The notes below the pieces were generated by a model. It worked only from the letters and a program-made list of their open reading frames with translations, had not been told where the DNA came from and made no database searches. The position numbers were made by a program, and so were the translations under genes. Shown piece after piece: positions 33,555 to 42,554 of a stretch of DNA of 64,000 nucleotides. The stretch covers positions 1 through 64,000 of the forward strand of contig JAFUXL010000003.1 of assembly GCA_017470905.1 (NCBI GenBank). Direction: 5' to 3'. Source of the DNA: Ruminococcus sp. (lineage in GTDB: Bacteria > Bacillota > Clostridia > Oscillospirales > Ruminococcaceae). Within the stretch, counting starts at the first letter, position 1, and the number at the start of each line of letters is the position of its first letter.

Positions 33555-34748
33555 ATGAAAAGTTTTTTTGCAAATATATGGACTAAAAGAGTCTTTGCAC
33601 TGCTCAGTCTGCTCTATACGCTCATAGTCGGCTCGCTCTGCTATTATTCCATATTCTATAAGATACATATACCCTCACGGTTTAATCTTATGCTCATCGC
33701 AATAATAGTATCCGTCCTTGCGCTTGTCAATATGCTCTACACAAGACGGCAGATAATTACAAGGATATGCAGCTTTCTGATACTGCCCCTCATGCTGCCC
33801 GTGGTTCTTCTCTATTTCGGCGAATGGGAAATGATAATCCCCGTCATAGCCGTGGGAGTTATAATCCTCCTGCTTTCGGGTGCCGGAGAGGGCGCAAAAA
33901 CCGCATTGGGAACGATAATTCTCCTGCTGTATATATTCGGCGCACTCGGTTATTTCCTGTTCACATCATTCTTTGTATCATCGGCAGTACAGCACGAGGT
34001 TGAAAGCGGAGTATCCCCCACGGGTCTTTACAGATACAGAGTTGTAAACACCGAGGACACCTCCAACGGCAGTACCGCAGTATATGTTGAACCGAACTAT
34101 GCGGACGTTGTATATCCTTTCGCTACGTTTACGCTCAAAAATATGGAGCATATCGTCTATCAGGAAAGACCCATATGCGAGGACGTCAATATCCAGTGGA
34201 CTACAATGTCGAGGAGCGATATAACCGGTCAGCTTGAAGCTATTTCCGACAATATCGCAATACACCCCAGTGACGAAAACCTTGAAAAATACGGTCATAC
34301 CTTCAATTCAAGACTTCAGCTCTCGGATATAGAGACAGAGGACAAGTTCAAGCTTGGTCTTACCGCCTCGGACGTTGACCCGATACCGCTGAGTACTCTC
34401 ACGGACGAACAGCTTGCGATATTCAATATCGCCCGTGACGAAATGGGAGATTATTACATTAAGGAACCAACGGAGAAAACCCTCGAAGAATATCCGCTTG
34501 CGGAAGGCGAAAAGCTTTATCTTAAAGATATGAGTGAGGATTGGCTCAGTAATTTCTATATATCTCTCAGCTCCTCCATGCTCCTCAGCGAGCTTTCGGA
34601 CAGCGACCTTGCAGACCTCGGCGTTTCAGAGTCGGGCGATGTGATGTATTATAACGGAAAGATATGTTTCAGGTACTATGTCGCAGAGCTTGAAAATTAT
34701 TTCGATGTAACTTCGAGGAAATTAAGCACAGACCTCCTCGAAACATAA
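33555..34748 (+). CDS. Membrane protein of unknown function
   Basis: 397 residues. Four or five membrane helices occupy the first ~145 residues (FALLSLLYTLIVGSLCYYSI; LMLIAIIVSVLALVNMLY; FLILPLMLPVVLLYF; AVGVIILLLSGAGEGAKTAL; IILLLYIFGALGYFLF). A soluble, probably extracellular domain rich in Asp/Glu follows. I do not recognise the family. CGGAGG precedes the ATG. It stands alone between its promoter and a repeat-rich gap. Confidence 0.75.
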   Translation: MKSFFANIWTKRVFALLSLLYTLIVGSLCYYSIFYKIHIPSRFNLMLIAIIVSVLALVNMLYTRRQIITRICSFLILPLMLPVVLLYFGEWEMIIPVIAVGVIILLLSGAGEGAKTALGTIILLLYIFGALGYFLFTSFFVSSAVQHEVESGVSPTGLYRYRVVNTEDTSNGSTAVYVEPNYADVVYPFATFTLKNMEHIVYQERPICEDVNIQWTTMSRSDITGQLEAISDNIAIHPSDENLEKYGHTFNSRLQLSDIETEDKFKLGLTASDVDPIPLSTLTDEQLAIFNIARDEMGDYYIKEPTEKTLEEYPLAEGEKLYLKDMSEDWLSNFYISLSSSMLLSELSDSDLADLGVSESGDVMYYNGKICFRYYVAELENYFDVTSRKLSTDLLET

Positions 34749-34754
34749 TATTAT

Positions 34755-34783
34755 CAATTCATAATGCATAATTCATAATTATT
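34755..34783. repeat. Family C AT-rich repeat (ATAATTC / GCATAATTCATAATT)
   Basis: AATTCATAATGCATAATTC and similar; overlapping semi-palindromic 7-10-mers that also occur at 42367, 43137, 43349, 53564, 62937 and 63022. Confidence 0.7.
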
Positions 34784-34790
34784 AAGAGAA

Positions 34791-34880
34791 AATTTTTGCC
34801 CTTGTGCCGGGAGTGAACGCAGCGTAGCGAAGTGAACGAAAGCACAAGGCTGCAAAGGCAAAAATTGACGATTTTAAATT
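34791..34880 (+). repeat. Family B nested-hairpin repeat, copy 1
   Basis: Outer stem AATTTTTGCC/GGCAAAAATT (34791-34800 with 34857-34866), inner stem CTTGTGC/GCACAAG (34801-34807 with 34842-34848), centre with the direct repeat GTGAACG, tail TTGACGATTTTAAAT. Copy 2 at 37404 has different but still perfectly paired stems. Confidence 0.75.
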
Positions 34881-34891
34881 GATTTTAAATA

Positions 34892-34920
34892 AGAGGCTGT
34901 TTTGTACAGTCTCTTTTTTA
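34892..34920 (+). terminator. Terminator upstream of xylA
   Basis: AGAGgCTGT...ACAGtCTCT stem followed by TTTTTTA; it probably ends the 33555 transcript. Confidence 0.75.
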
Positions 34921-34963
34921 TATATTATTTGTTGAATATATAATGAATTTTTGTGATTTTTGC

Positions 34964-34992
34964 TTGACCGTTCAAATTTTATATGTTATAAT
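34964..34992 (+). promoter_or_regulatory. Promoter of xylA
   Basis: TTGACC (34964-34969), 17 nt, TATAAT (34987-34992). Confidence 0.78.
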
Positions 34993-35011
34993 TAGCTTAT
35001 GAATGTTTTTA

Positions 35012-35046
35012 TCCGTATCTCTCCGCCTGCGTTCGGAAGATACGGA
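35012..35046 (+). promoter_or_regulatory. Leader hairpin of xylA
   Basis: TCCGTATCT/AGATACGGA (9 bp) closing an inner CCG/CGG, located in the leader about 10 nt before the AGGAGG site. Possibly an mRNA stabiliser or protein-binding site. Confidence 0.5.
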
Positions 35047-35068
35047 AATATAGTTACAGGAGGCTATT

Positions 35069-36391
35069 ATGAGCGAATTTTTTAAGGAAATTAAAAAAAT
35101 CGGGTACGAGGGAAAGAACTCCGCAAACCCTCTTGCGTTCAAGTACTACAATCCCGATGAGGTAATCGGCGGCAGGACTATGAAAGAACAGCTTAAATTT
35201 GCGCTTTCGTGGTGGCACACAATGGGCGGAGACGGTACGGATATGTTCGGCGTAGGCACTGCCGACAAGACATGGGGTCAGTCCGACCCTGCCGCAAGGT
35301 CAAGGGCTAAGGTTGATGCCGCTTTCGAGATTATGGACAAGCTTTCGATAGAGTATTTCTGCTTCCATGACCGTGACCTCTCTCCCGAATACGGCAATCT
35401 CGCAGAAACCAATGCAAAGCTTGACGAAATTACGGACTACATCGCAGAAAAACAGAAAGAAACAGGTATAAAATGTCTCTGGGGCACTGCGAAATGCTTT
35501 GACCACCCACGCTATATGCACGGCGCAGGAACATCACCCTCCGCAGATGTTTTCGCCTATGCTGCCGCACAGATTAAAAAGGCTATTGAGGCTACAGTTA
35601 AGCTCGGCGGAAATGGCTATGTGTTCTGGGGCGGACGTGAGGGCTACGAAACCCTCCTCAATACGGATATGGGTCTTGAACTCGACAATATGGCTCGCCT
35701 TATGAAAATGGCTGTAAAATACGCACGTTCGATAGGCTATACGGGCGATTTCTACATCGAACCGAAGCCGAAAGAGCCTACTAAACATCAGTATGATTTC
35801 GATACCGCAACAGTCCTCGGATTTTTGAGGAAATACGGTCTTGACAAGGATTTTAAGATGAATATAGAGGCTAACCATGCGACACTCGCACAGCATACCT
35901 TCCAGCATGAACTCAGAGTTGCAAGGGATAACGGATTTTTCGGCTCTATTGATGCAAATCAGGGCGACCCCCTCCTCGGCTGGGATACCGACCAGTTCCC
36001 GACAAATATCTATGATGCGGCACTTTGTATGTATGAGGTACTCAAGGCGGGCGGATTTACAAACGGCGGTCTTAATTTCGACTCGAAGGCAAGAAGAGGA
36101 AGCTATACCCCCGAAGATATATTCCACAGCTATATCGCAGGTATGGATACCTTTGCACTCGGTCTGCGCATTGCACAGAAGATTATAGATGACGGCAGGA
36201 TTGATAATTTCGTTGCCGAAAGATATTCCTCATGGAATACGGGCATAGGCAAGGATATAATCGACGGCAAGGTCGGCTTTGAGGAACTTGAAAAATATGC
36301 CCTCGAAAAAGGCGAGGTAACATCTTCGCTTTCAAGCGGCAGACAGGAAATGCTCGAAAGTATTATAAATAATATCATGTTCAGCCTTTAA
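35069..36391 (+). CDS. xylA: Xylose isomerase
   Basis: 440 residues, the length of the long (group II) type. Active-site motifs [54 protein letters not shown] and SIDANQGD with the metal ligands Glu, Asp and His. Converts D-xylose to D-xylulose. ACAGGAGG precedes the ATG. xylB lies 1.7 kb downstream, so the pair gives xylose entry into the pentose phosphate pathway, fitting a plant-fibre degrader. Confidence 0.97.
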   Translation: MSEFFKEIKKIGYEGKNSANPLAFKYYNPDEVIGGRTMKEQLKFALSWWHTMGGDGTDMFGVGTADKTWGQSDPAARSRAKVDAAFEIMDKLSIEYFCFHDRDLSPEYGNLAETNAKLDEITDYIAEKQKETGIKCLWGTAKCFDHPRYMHGAGTSPSADVFAYAAAQIKKAIEATVKLGGNGYVFWGGREGYETLLNTDMGLELDNMARLMKMAVKYARSIGYTGDFYIEPKPKEPTKHQYDFDTATVLGFLRKYGLDKDFKMNIEANHATLAQHTFQHELRVARDNGFFGSIDANQGDPLLGWDTDQFPTNIYDAALCMYEVLKAGGFTNGGLNFDSKARRGSYTPEDIFHSYIAGMDTFALGLRIAQKIIDDGRIDNFVAERYSSWNTGIGKDIIDGKVGFEELEKYALEKGEVTSSLSSGRQEMLESIINNIMFSL

Positions 36392-36408
36392 CCGCATTTT
36401 TCAGTAAG

Positions 36409-36449
36409 CGTTCGGGACGATTTCTCTGTGAAAAGTCCCGAATGTTTTT
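36409..36449 (+). terminator. Terminator of xylA
   Basis: CGTTCGGGAC/GTCCCGAATG (36409-36418 with 36435-36444) followed by TTTTTA. Confidence 0.9.
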
Positions 36450-36462
36450 ATAAATTCAAGAT

Positions 36463-37386
36463 ATGAATAAAATATTTAAGATAATTCACTGTATACTGTT
36501 TTCTTTAAGCATACTGATACTTGCGTCAAGCCTTATCCTCTACCTTACAAAATCGAACAGTCTGTCCGCAGAAATAGGTATGCATTTTGACGGAAACGGT
36601 GAATTTGACGTTGTTGCTTCAAAACTCTACGGCTTTTATCCGCATATTGTAAGCGGTATATTTATAATAATAACGGCATTTGCGGATTATTTCGTAACAA
36701 GAAAGAAAACAGGGCTTAAGCTGACCGAACAGGGAGAGAAAATTTTCAGGACGGAAATGATTATATCCCTTGATTTTTTCGCATTGTTCTGGAGCGTGTT
36801 CTTCGGGATATGGTCATATTCCGTATCGTTGCAGATACCGCTTAATATTGATTTGCTTGTAATTATCTGGAAAATATTTTTAGCTGTTATTTTTGTCACA
36901 AATTTGTGCGGAACTGTTATGCGCAGAAAGCATAAAATCAGAACGGCAAGGAAAGAAAAAAATCCGCAGGCTTTCCACAGAATTAGCCGCATCATAGCCT
37001 ATATACTCACGGCAGGGGAGGCGTTCATGCTTTTCTGGTGCTGGGACAGATACCCCGCAGATGATGAGCTTTATTTCAATGAGGATTATTACGGGCTTGC
37101 ATATTTCGCAAATTTCGACAAATATCTCGACAAGCATTATTTACTGATACCGCAGATTATGATATTTGTTATTCTCGCCACAATTGAAATAATATCCGTG
37201 AAAGCCGTGAAATCGGATAAAAAAGCCCTTGTCTCCCTCACGGACAGATTAAGGCTTACAGTCGGAGTATTTTTCTTCTGGTGGAATTTAATGCTTGATT
37301 CGTGCATGAGAATAGGTATCTTTTCAGTTAGTTTGTTTTTAATTCTGAATATAATATATTTCGTGCTGTATTTCAGATTTAAATAA
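36463..37386 (+). CDS. Multi-pass membrane protein with DUF1648-like start
   Basis: 307 residues with about seven membrane helices. The segment after helix 1, EIGMHFDGNGEFDVVASKLYGFYP, resembles the DUF1648/SdpI-like motif. The remainder is unrecognised. No strong ribosome site precedes ATG 36463, which lies close to the xylA terminator, so expression may be low or the start may be elsewhere. Followed by a family-B repeat. Confidence 0.65.
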   Translation: MNKIFKIIHCILFSLSILILASSLILYLTKSNSLSAEIGMHFDGNGEFDVVASKLYGFYPHIVSGIFIIITAFADYFVTRKKTGLKLTEQGEKIFRTEMIISLDFFALFWSVFFGIWSYSVSLQIPLNIDLLVIIWKIFLAVIFVTNLCGTVMRRKHKIRTARKEKNPQAFHRISRIIAYILTAGEAFMLFWCWDRYPADDELYFNEDYYGLAYFANFDKYLDKHYLLIPQIMIFVILATIEIISVKAVKSDKKALVSLTDRLRLTVGVFFFWWNLMLDSCMRIGIFSVSLFLILNIIYFVLYFRFK

Positions 37387-37403
37387 TATTTTAAATAAGA
37401 GGA

Positions 37404-37472
37404 AAATTGCGCCCTTGCGCAGTGAACGAAAGCGCAAGGTTCAAAAGGCGCAATTTGACGATTTTAAATAGG
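37404..37472 (+). repeat. Family B nested-hairpin repeat, copy 2
   Basis: Outer stem AAATTGCGCC/GGCGCAATTT (37404-37413 with 37447-37456), inner CTTGCGC/GCGCAAG (37414-37420 with 37432-37438), loop AGTGAACGAAA, tail TTGACGATTTTAAATA. It ends just before the ribosome site of the flavoprotein gene. Confidence 0.75.
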
Positions 37473-37482
37473 AGAATTTTTT

Positions 37483-38100
37483 ATGAAAGTACTTGTAATA
37501 AACGGAAGCCCCAGACATGAGGGCAATACATCTCTCGCAATTGACGAGCTTGTAAAAACATTCGACAAGGAGGGCGTTGAAACGGAAGTCTGTCAGATAG
37601 GCAGCAAGGATATAAGAGGCTGTATCGCCTGTGGCAAATGCTTTGAACTCGGAAAATGCGTGTTTAATGACATAGTGAATGAAACGGCAGAAAAATTTGA
37701 AAAGGCTGACGGTCTTGTCATAGCATCTCCCGTATACTATGCCTCGGCAAACGGCACAATGATTTCATTCCTCGACAGATTGTTCTACAGCTCACATTTC
37801 GACAAGACCATGAAAGTCGGCGCAAGCGTGGCAGTCGCAAGACGTGGCGGCTGTTCGGCTACATTTGACGAGCTGAATAAATATTTCACAATCTGCGGTA
37901 TGCCCGTAGTGTCAAGTCAGTACTGGAACAGCGTACACGGCAGAAATAAGGGCGAAGCCGCATCTGATGCGGAGGGCTTGCAGACTATGAGGGTTCTTGC
38001 AAGGAATATGAGCTTTCTCATGAAGTCAATCGACCTCGGTATGGAAAAATATGGCCTGCCCGAAAAGGAACAGCGGCAGTCTACACATTTCATAAGATAA
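37483..38100 (+). CDS. Flavodoxin-family NAD(P)H:FMN reductase-like protein
   Basis: 205 residues. FMN-binding loop NGSPRHEGNT, Cys pair CIACGKC (the iron-sulfur flavoprotein subgroup often has such a compact Cys motif here), and SPVYYASANGTMISFLDR. Probably a cytoplasmic redox flavoprotein; substrate unknown. Sits directly upstream of xylB, but no known xylose role. Confidence 0.85.
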   Translation: MKVLVINGSPRHEGNTSLAIDELVKTFDKEGVETEVCQIGSKDIRGCIACGKCFELGKCVFNDIVNETAEKFEKADGLVIASPVYYASANGTMISFLDRLFYSSHFDKTMKVGASVAVARRGGCSATFDELNKYFTICGMPVVSSQYWNSVHGRNKGEAASDAEGLQTMRVLARNMSFLMKSIDLGMEKYGLPEKEQRQSTHFIR

Positions 38101-38122
38101 TATTTTATCGGGAGGAGTTTAT

Positions 38123-39646
38123 ATGGCTTATGTTATAGGCGTGGACTGCGGTACAAGCGGTACTAAAACAGTCCTTTTTGATGAGAGGGGAAATGTGATT
38201 TCCTCGAAAACAATCGAATACCCCATGTATCAGCCAAAAAACGGCTATGCCGAACAAGACCCCGCTGACTGGGCTGATGCAATGATTAATACTATCGGGT
38301 ATGTTGTCCGTGAAAGCGGAGTGAATAAGGACGATATCAAGGGCATAGGCATTTCGGGACAGATGCATGGGCTTGTCATGCTCGACGGGGATAATAATGT
38401 TCTCAGACGTTCGATTATATGGTGCGACCAGAGGACGGCAAACGAAGTCGAACAAATGAATAAAACCGTCGGACGTGAGAGACTTGTCGAAATCACGGCA
38501 AATCCTGCGCTCACGGGCTGGACTGCCGCCAAAATATTATGGGTCAGGAACAACGAACCGCAGATATATTCAAAAGTAAAGCATATACTTCTCCCGAAGG
38601 ATTATCTGAGATTTATCCTCACGGGCGAATATGCGGCGGAAGTCTCGGACGCATCGGGTATGCAGCTCCTCGATGTGCCGAACAGAAAATGGTCTGACGA
38701 ACTGCTCTCCGCCTTTGAGATAGACAAGTCATGGCTCGGAAAATTGTACGAGTCCTGCGAAATTACGGGAACTCTCACGAAATCCGCAGCGAAGCTGCTC
38801 GGACTTAACGAAAATACAATCGTTGTCGGCGGTGCGGGAGACAATGCCGCCGCTGCACTCGGTACGGGTGTTGCGGAGGACGGAAAGGCTTTCACAACTA
38901 TCGGAACATCGGGCGTTGTATTCGCACATACATCGCAAATATCCATTGATAAAAAGGGCAGAGTGCATACCTGCTGTGCGGCTGTGCCGAATACATGGCA
39001 CGTCATGGGAGTTACTCAGGGCGCAGGGCTTTCGCTGAAATGGTTCAGGGATAATTTCTGCATGAGCGAAAAGGAAACCGCCAAACTCATGGGAGTTGAT
39101 GAATATTATCTCATGGACAGGCAGGCTGAAAATGTTCCCATCGGAGCGAACAGGCTTTTATATCTGCCCTACCTCATGGGAGAGAGAACCCCTCACCTCG
39201 ACCCCGATGCAAGAGGAGTATTTTTCGGGCTTTCGGCTGTCCATACAAGGAGAGATATGCTCCGTGCGGTTATGGAGGGCGTTGCGTATTCATTGAGAGA
39301 CTGCGTTGAGGTATTCAGGGAGATGAATATAAACGTAAATGATATGACTGCCTGCGGCGGCGGAGGCACTTCGCCCCTGTGGAGGAGTATGCTTGCGGAT
39401 TTGTACAACTGCGAGGTAAAGACAGCTTCATCAAAGGAAGGACCCGCACTCGGCGCAGCAATTCTTGCACTCGTGGGAGCAGGAATATATACAAGCGTCC
39501 CCGAAGCCTGCAATGCTGTTGTAAAGACCGATAAAATCCGGAAACCTGTTTCCGTAAACGTCCCCGAATATGAAAAATACTATCGGCTCTACCGTGAGAT
39601 TTATCCTGCACTACGGGAACAATTCAGAAAACTTTCCGTTATATAA
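38123..39646 (+). CDS. xylB: Xylulokinase
   Basis: 507 residues of the FGGY kinase family: VIGVDCGTSGTKTVLFD (phosphate 1), GISGQMHGLVMLD, WCDQRT, TIGTSGVVFAHT, LPYLMGERTPHLDPDARG and ACGGGGTSPLWRSMLADL. Phosphorylates D-xylulose to xylulose 5-phosphate. GGGAGGAG precedes the ATG. Confidence 0.96.
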   Translation: MAYVIGVDCGTSGTKTVLFDERGNVISSKTIEYPMYQPKNGYAEQDPADWADAMINTIGYVVRESGVNKDDIKGIGISGQMHGLVMLDGDNNVLRRSIIWCDQRTANEVEQMNKTVGRERLVEITANPALTGWTAAKILWVRNNEPQIYSKVKHILLPKDYLRFILTGEYAAEVSDASGMQLLDVPNRKWSDELLSAFEIDKSWLGKLYESCEITGTLTKSAAKLLGLNENTIVVGGAGDNAAAALGTGVAEDGKAFTTIGTSGVVFAHTSQISIDKKGRVHTCCAAVPNTWHVMGVTQGAGLSLKWFRDNFCMSEKETAKLMGVDEYYLMDRQAENVPIGANRLLYLPYLMGERTPHLDPDARGVFFGLSAVHTRRDMLRAVMEGVAYSLRDCVEVFREMNINVNDMTACGGGGTSPLWRSMLADLYNCEVKTASSKEGPALGAAILALVGAGIYTSVPEACNAVVKTDKIRKPVSVNVPEYEKYYRLYREIYPALREQFRKLSVI

Positions 39647-39694
39647 TGCTATCTCCTATCAAAACACAGGGATATAGCCGAAAAACGTAATTTT

Positions 39695-39733
39695 ACAGTC
39701 CTTTCGCCGTATGCGGAGGGACTGTGCTTTTTT
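39695..39733 (+). terminator. Terminator of xylB
   Basis: ACAGTCC...GGACTGT (39695-39701 with 39719-39725) with an inner CCG/CGG pairing, then CTTTTTT. Confidence 0.88.
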
Positions 39734-39809
39734 ACAGCATATAATTAAAAGAAATTACCGTAAATGTTAGCAAGTAATAAAAAAATTTTTTTAAATTTAT
39801 CAAAATCAC

Positions 39810-39838
39810 TTGATTTTTTTCTGATTATGCGTTATAAT
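39810..39838 (+). promoter_or_regulatory. Promoter of spoVG
   Basis: TTGATT (39810-39815), 17 nt, TATAAT (39833-39838). The 304-bp gap 39647-39950 otherwise holds only the xylB terminator and AT-rich DNA. Confidence 0.7.
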
Positions 39839-39950
39839 GTTAATCAATGACAATACAGCTTATGGGAATAATTTTGACAAAATCCCTTGCACAGCGACAA
39901 AATGAACGTGACAATCCGCATAGGCAGCGGATAATCAAGGAGGTAATCTA

Positions 39951-40253
39951 ATGGAAATCACAGATGTAAAAATCAGAAAAATCATGTCTGACGGCAGACT
40001 CAGAGCTGTTGTGTCCGTAACTGTTGACGATATGCTTGCAGTACATGATATTAAGGTCGTTCAGGGTGAGGAAAGACTTTTCGTTGCAATGCCCAGCCGC
40101 AAGGACGAAAACGGAATTTTCCGTGACATAGTTCACCCCATTTCACCGAGTTCAAGAAAGGTTTTCGAGGAGCGTATACTTGAGTCTTATTACGCACAGC
40201 TTGCACTTATCGAGGCAGAGTCCGAGAATAACGAAGCTTCCGAAATTGAATAA
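39951..40253 (+). CDS. spoVG: SpoVG family regulator
   Basis: 100 residues. MEITDVKIRK, DGRLRAVVSVTVDDMLAVHD and FVAMPSRKDENGIFRDIVHPI are diagnostic. SpoVG is a small DNA/RNA-binding protein first linked to asymmetric septation and also present in non-sporulating Firmicutes. AAGGAGG precedes the ATG. Monocistronic. Confidence 0.96.
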   Translation: MEITDVKIRKIMSDGRLRAVVSVTVDDMLAVHDIKVVQGEERLFVAMPSRKDENGIFRDIVHPISPSSRKVFEERILESYYAQLALIEAESENNEASEIE

Positions 40254-40270
40254 TTTTAAATTACGGTGAA

Positions 40271-40306
40271 AAAACGGTCGGGATATTTCCCGGCCGTTTT
40301 TGTTTA
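40271..40306 (+). terminator. Terminator of spoVG
   Basis: AAAACGGTCGGG/CCCGGCCGTTTT (12 bp, one G-U), 6-nt loop, then TGTTTAA. Confidence 0.9.
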
Positions 40307-40314
40307 AAAATACT

Positions 40315-40341
40315 GTTTCCCCCACCTACGGCGAGGGAAAC
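40315..40341. repeat. Core hairpin of the family-A type, without conserved flanks
   Basis: GTTTCCC...GGGAAAC with a CACC/GGCG inner part, between convergent genes. It may act as the terminator of the minus-strand surface-protein gene. Confidence 0.5.
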
Positions 40342-40349
40342 GGTATATT

Positions 40350-41132
40350 TTATTTCTTTTTGAATTTTATTGCCGCCGCCGCCGAAAGAGCGAGCAGAAC
40401 AACGGCGGCTGTAGGTGCGCCTGCTCCCGTTACGGGCGAATTTCCGCCGAAATATTCATATATCCTGTTCGTGAAGCTATTATTTGAATTATCCGAATTA
40501 TTTTCGGAAACGGTGCTTTCCTGTTGAGAGTTTGCCGCAGTCATTGTGGCTGTAGATGTTGAAACTGTTGAAAAATTTGTTGAAGCAAGGGCTGATGTTG
40601 TTGACACCGATGTGGTGGAAACTGTTGAAACGGTTGAAACCGTGGTTGAAATATCATAGTGCTGTGCAGTCAGGGTCTCTGATGTTTCTGTGATTTTTTC
40701 GACTGATATGTATTTCGAGAAATGCACGGCTGTCTGCGTGAATGTATCCTCTCCCATGAATAAATTTCCTGTGGCGGTATGGGTGCAGGCTACACGGTAG
40801 AGATGACCGCCCGATATTTCTGCGGTTATTCCGTCAACGCAGTAGTGGTTTGCATTATATTTCGTCATAGAGCCGATATTTTTTTCATTGTGCCAGTTTA
40901 TGCCGTCATCGCTGTACTGTATGGTAATATCCTCGAAGCCTATCTCCGACATCATGCCCGAAGCCTGGGTTTTGGCGGAGATTTTGATTATGCCGTTTTC
41001 GGACTGTTCGCAGGAGAGGGAGCATTTTGTGATAAGTCCTGTATTGTCCTCGGCACAGGCATTAAAATCCGCATGGCCTGTAAAGGCTATGAATATAATA
41101 AACGCAGCGGAAAGAATTTTTTTAAGTCTCAT
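40350..41132 (-). CDS. Secreted surface protein with sortase-like C-terminus
   Basis: 260 residues. Signal peptide ~1-27, a compact domain (~30-140) with one Cys pair, then a 60-70 residue Ser/Thr/Val-rich linker (TTVSTVSTVSTTSVSTTS-type repeats). The C-terminus is GNSPVTGAG, a hydrophobic helix and KFKKK. SPVTG looks like a variant LPxTG sorting signal, so the protein is probably anchored to the cell wall. 10 nt after the anti-sigma-like gene, hence probably a member or target of that sigma system. The domain itself is not recognised. Confidence 0.75.
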   Translation of the reverse strand: MRLKKILSAAFIIFIAFTGHADFNACAEDNTGLITKCSLSCEQSENGIIKISAKTQASGMMSEIGFEDITIQYSDDGINWHNEKNIGSMTKYNANHYCVDGITAEISGGHLYRVACTHTATGNLFMGEDTFTQTAVHFSKYISVEKITETSETLTAQHYDISTTVSTVSTVSTTSVSTTSALASTNFSTVSTSTATMTAANSQQESTVSENNSDNSNNSFTNRIYEYFGGNSPVTGAGAPTAAVVLLALSAAAAIKFKKK

Positions 41133-41142
41133 ATTGCTTTCC

Positions 41143-42348
41143 TCAATTCTCCGTAAGGGGGATAAAACCCTCTGCTGCGGTTCTTATTATATTTTTATCG
41201 GGGTCTGTGCTTTTACCTGTTATTGTGTATACCGTATTTCCGTCCATGAATACGGCGGTGGTTATATTATTCTCGGTGAATAAAAATGCCGTTCCGCATG
41301 GTACTGTAATCATGTCGTAGCTCATGGTATTGCTTGGTATGAGCATTTCGGGTATATCTTTCCTGTTGTAGTACTGTTCTATAATTATGTTCATATATCC
41401 GTCTCTGCCCCTGAAATACAAATATATATCTGCTGAATGCTGTGTATACTCGACAGTGCATTCAGCATTTTCCATATCGGGCATTAATGAATTGTCCGTA
41501 CTGCACACGGCTATATTGTTCTCACGGCATATATTGTCTATATAATTGGAAATATCTATGCTTTTTTCCGCAGTATTATCTTCCGAAGCAGTGGTTGTGG
41601 TCTGTACGTCCACGCCCGGAATATAAGTTTCGGTTGCCCAGCCCATAGTTGTGGTTGCCAGTGCATTCGGATAAGTTACTGTTGCCCATGGCATAGTAGC
41701 TGTGACATAGACTTCATCTGTCTGTGTCCATGCAATGCCCGTTTCGGTTACGGGGAATATTGTGGCAATTTCTGTTTCGGTTACGGGGGAAACCGTGACG
41801 GGTTCAGCCTGTGGATGAGAGGATGTAGTGCCGTAGTCGGTGGGGTCAAAGGTTCTGTATGTAACGGTGGTACTCTCCGTTGGTTCGGTGGCAATATCAA
41901 TGCCCGGTGCTGTTGTCTGTGTTATGGTGTCTTCGGGATTATCGTTGTCATTCACGGAAAAATCAAGAGAAAATCCGCTCTGTGCCTTTTTTATCGCTGC
42001 GGAGAACAAGTCCTCTCCGAATGTATTCATGGTATAGACATTAAGCCCGATTACTATTGCCAAACAGGCGCAGACAGCCGATACAAGCCTGTAGATTTTA
42101 TTAATGCGTGAGCGTTTCTGATTTGCCATGACGGTATCGGTTATTTTTTCTATATTCTGCTGTTTTCTGTCGTCTGGGAGCGAACCTCCCTTCATCTGTA
42201 CTAAAATCGAGGTAAGCTGTGCAATTTTATCGGGGTTTAAATCCTCATCGCTTTTTGAAAGCTCTTCATCGAGCTGCGCCTGAATATCATTTATGATATT
42301 ATTGTCAAACCTTTCAAAAAGAGCCTTTAGCTTTTCATCTTTTTTCAT
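41143..42348 (-). CDS. Putative transmembrane anti-sigma factor with DUF4367-like sensor
   Basis: 401 residues. The cytoplasmic N-terminus (~1-95) is charged and helical; one membrane helix follows (LVSAVCACLAIVIGLNVYTM); a long Thr/Pro-rich extracellular linker has repeats such as PVTETEIATIFPVTETGIA; and a C-terminal domain of DUF4367 type (~270-400: NIIIEQYYNRKDIPEML, VPCGTAFLFTENNITTAVFM). Encoded after the ECF sigma gene, as sigma/anti-sigma pairs usually are. GGGAGAAA precedes the ATG. Confidence 0.75.
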   Translation of the reverse strand: MKKDEKLKALFERFDNNIINDIQAQLDEELSKSDEDLNPDKIAQLTSILVQMKGGSLPDDRKQQNIEKITDTVMANQKRSRINKIYRLVSAVCACLAIVIGLNVYTMNTFGEDLFSAAIKKAQSGFSLDFSVNDNDNPEDTITQTTAPGIDIATEPTESTTVTYRTFDPTDYGTTSSHPQAEPVTVSPVTETEIATIFPVTETGIAWTQTDEVYVTATMPWATVTYPNALATTTMGWATETYIPGVDVQTTTTASEDNTAEKSIDISNYIDNICRENNIAVCSTDNSLMPDMENAECTVEYTQHSADIYLYFRGRDGYMNIIIEQYYNRKDIPEMLIPSNTMSYDMITVPCGTAFLFTENNITTAVFMDGNTVYTITGKSTDPDKNIIRTAAEGFIPLTEN

Positions 42349-42366
42349 AGCTGTTTCTCCCTTAAT

Positions 42367-42402
42367 TCAATGCATGATGCATAATTCATAATTCATAATT
42401 AT
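42367..42402. repeat. Family C AT-rich repeat
   Basis: GCATGATGCATAATTCATAATTCATAATTA in the 206-bp gap between sigma and anti-sigma genes (given here as a series of ATAATTC units). The same gap also holds a hairpin TCCGTGT/ACACGGA near 42427-42460 with no T-run. Confidence 0.65.
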
Positions 42403-42554
42403 TTTTAATTCGGAAATTTATATTCGTCCGTGTTTTTCCGCCGAAGTCATGACACGGATTTATATTATCCCTTATATATAAATGTCGAAAAAAGCGTCAG
42501 TTTTTAGTGCTTTAAAAAAAATTCGTATGAATAAACAAAAATCGCATAAAATAT

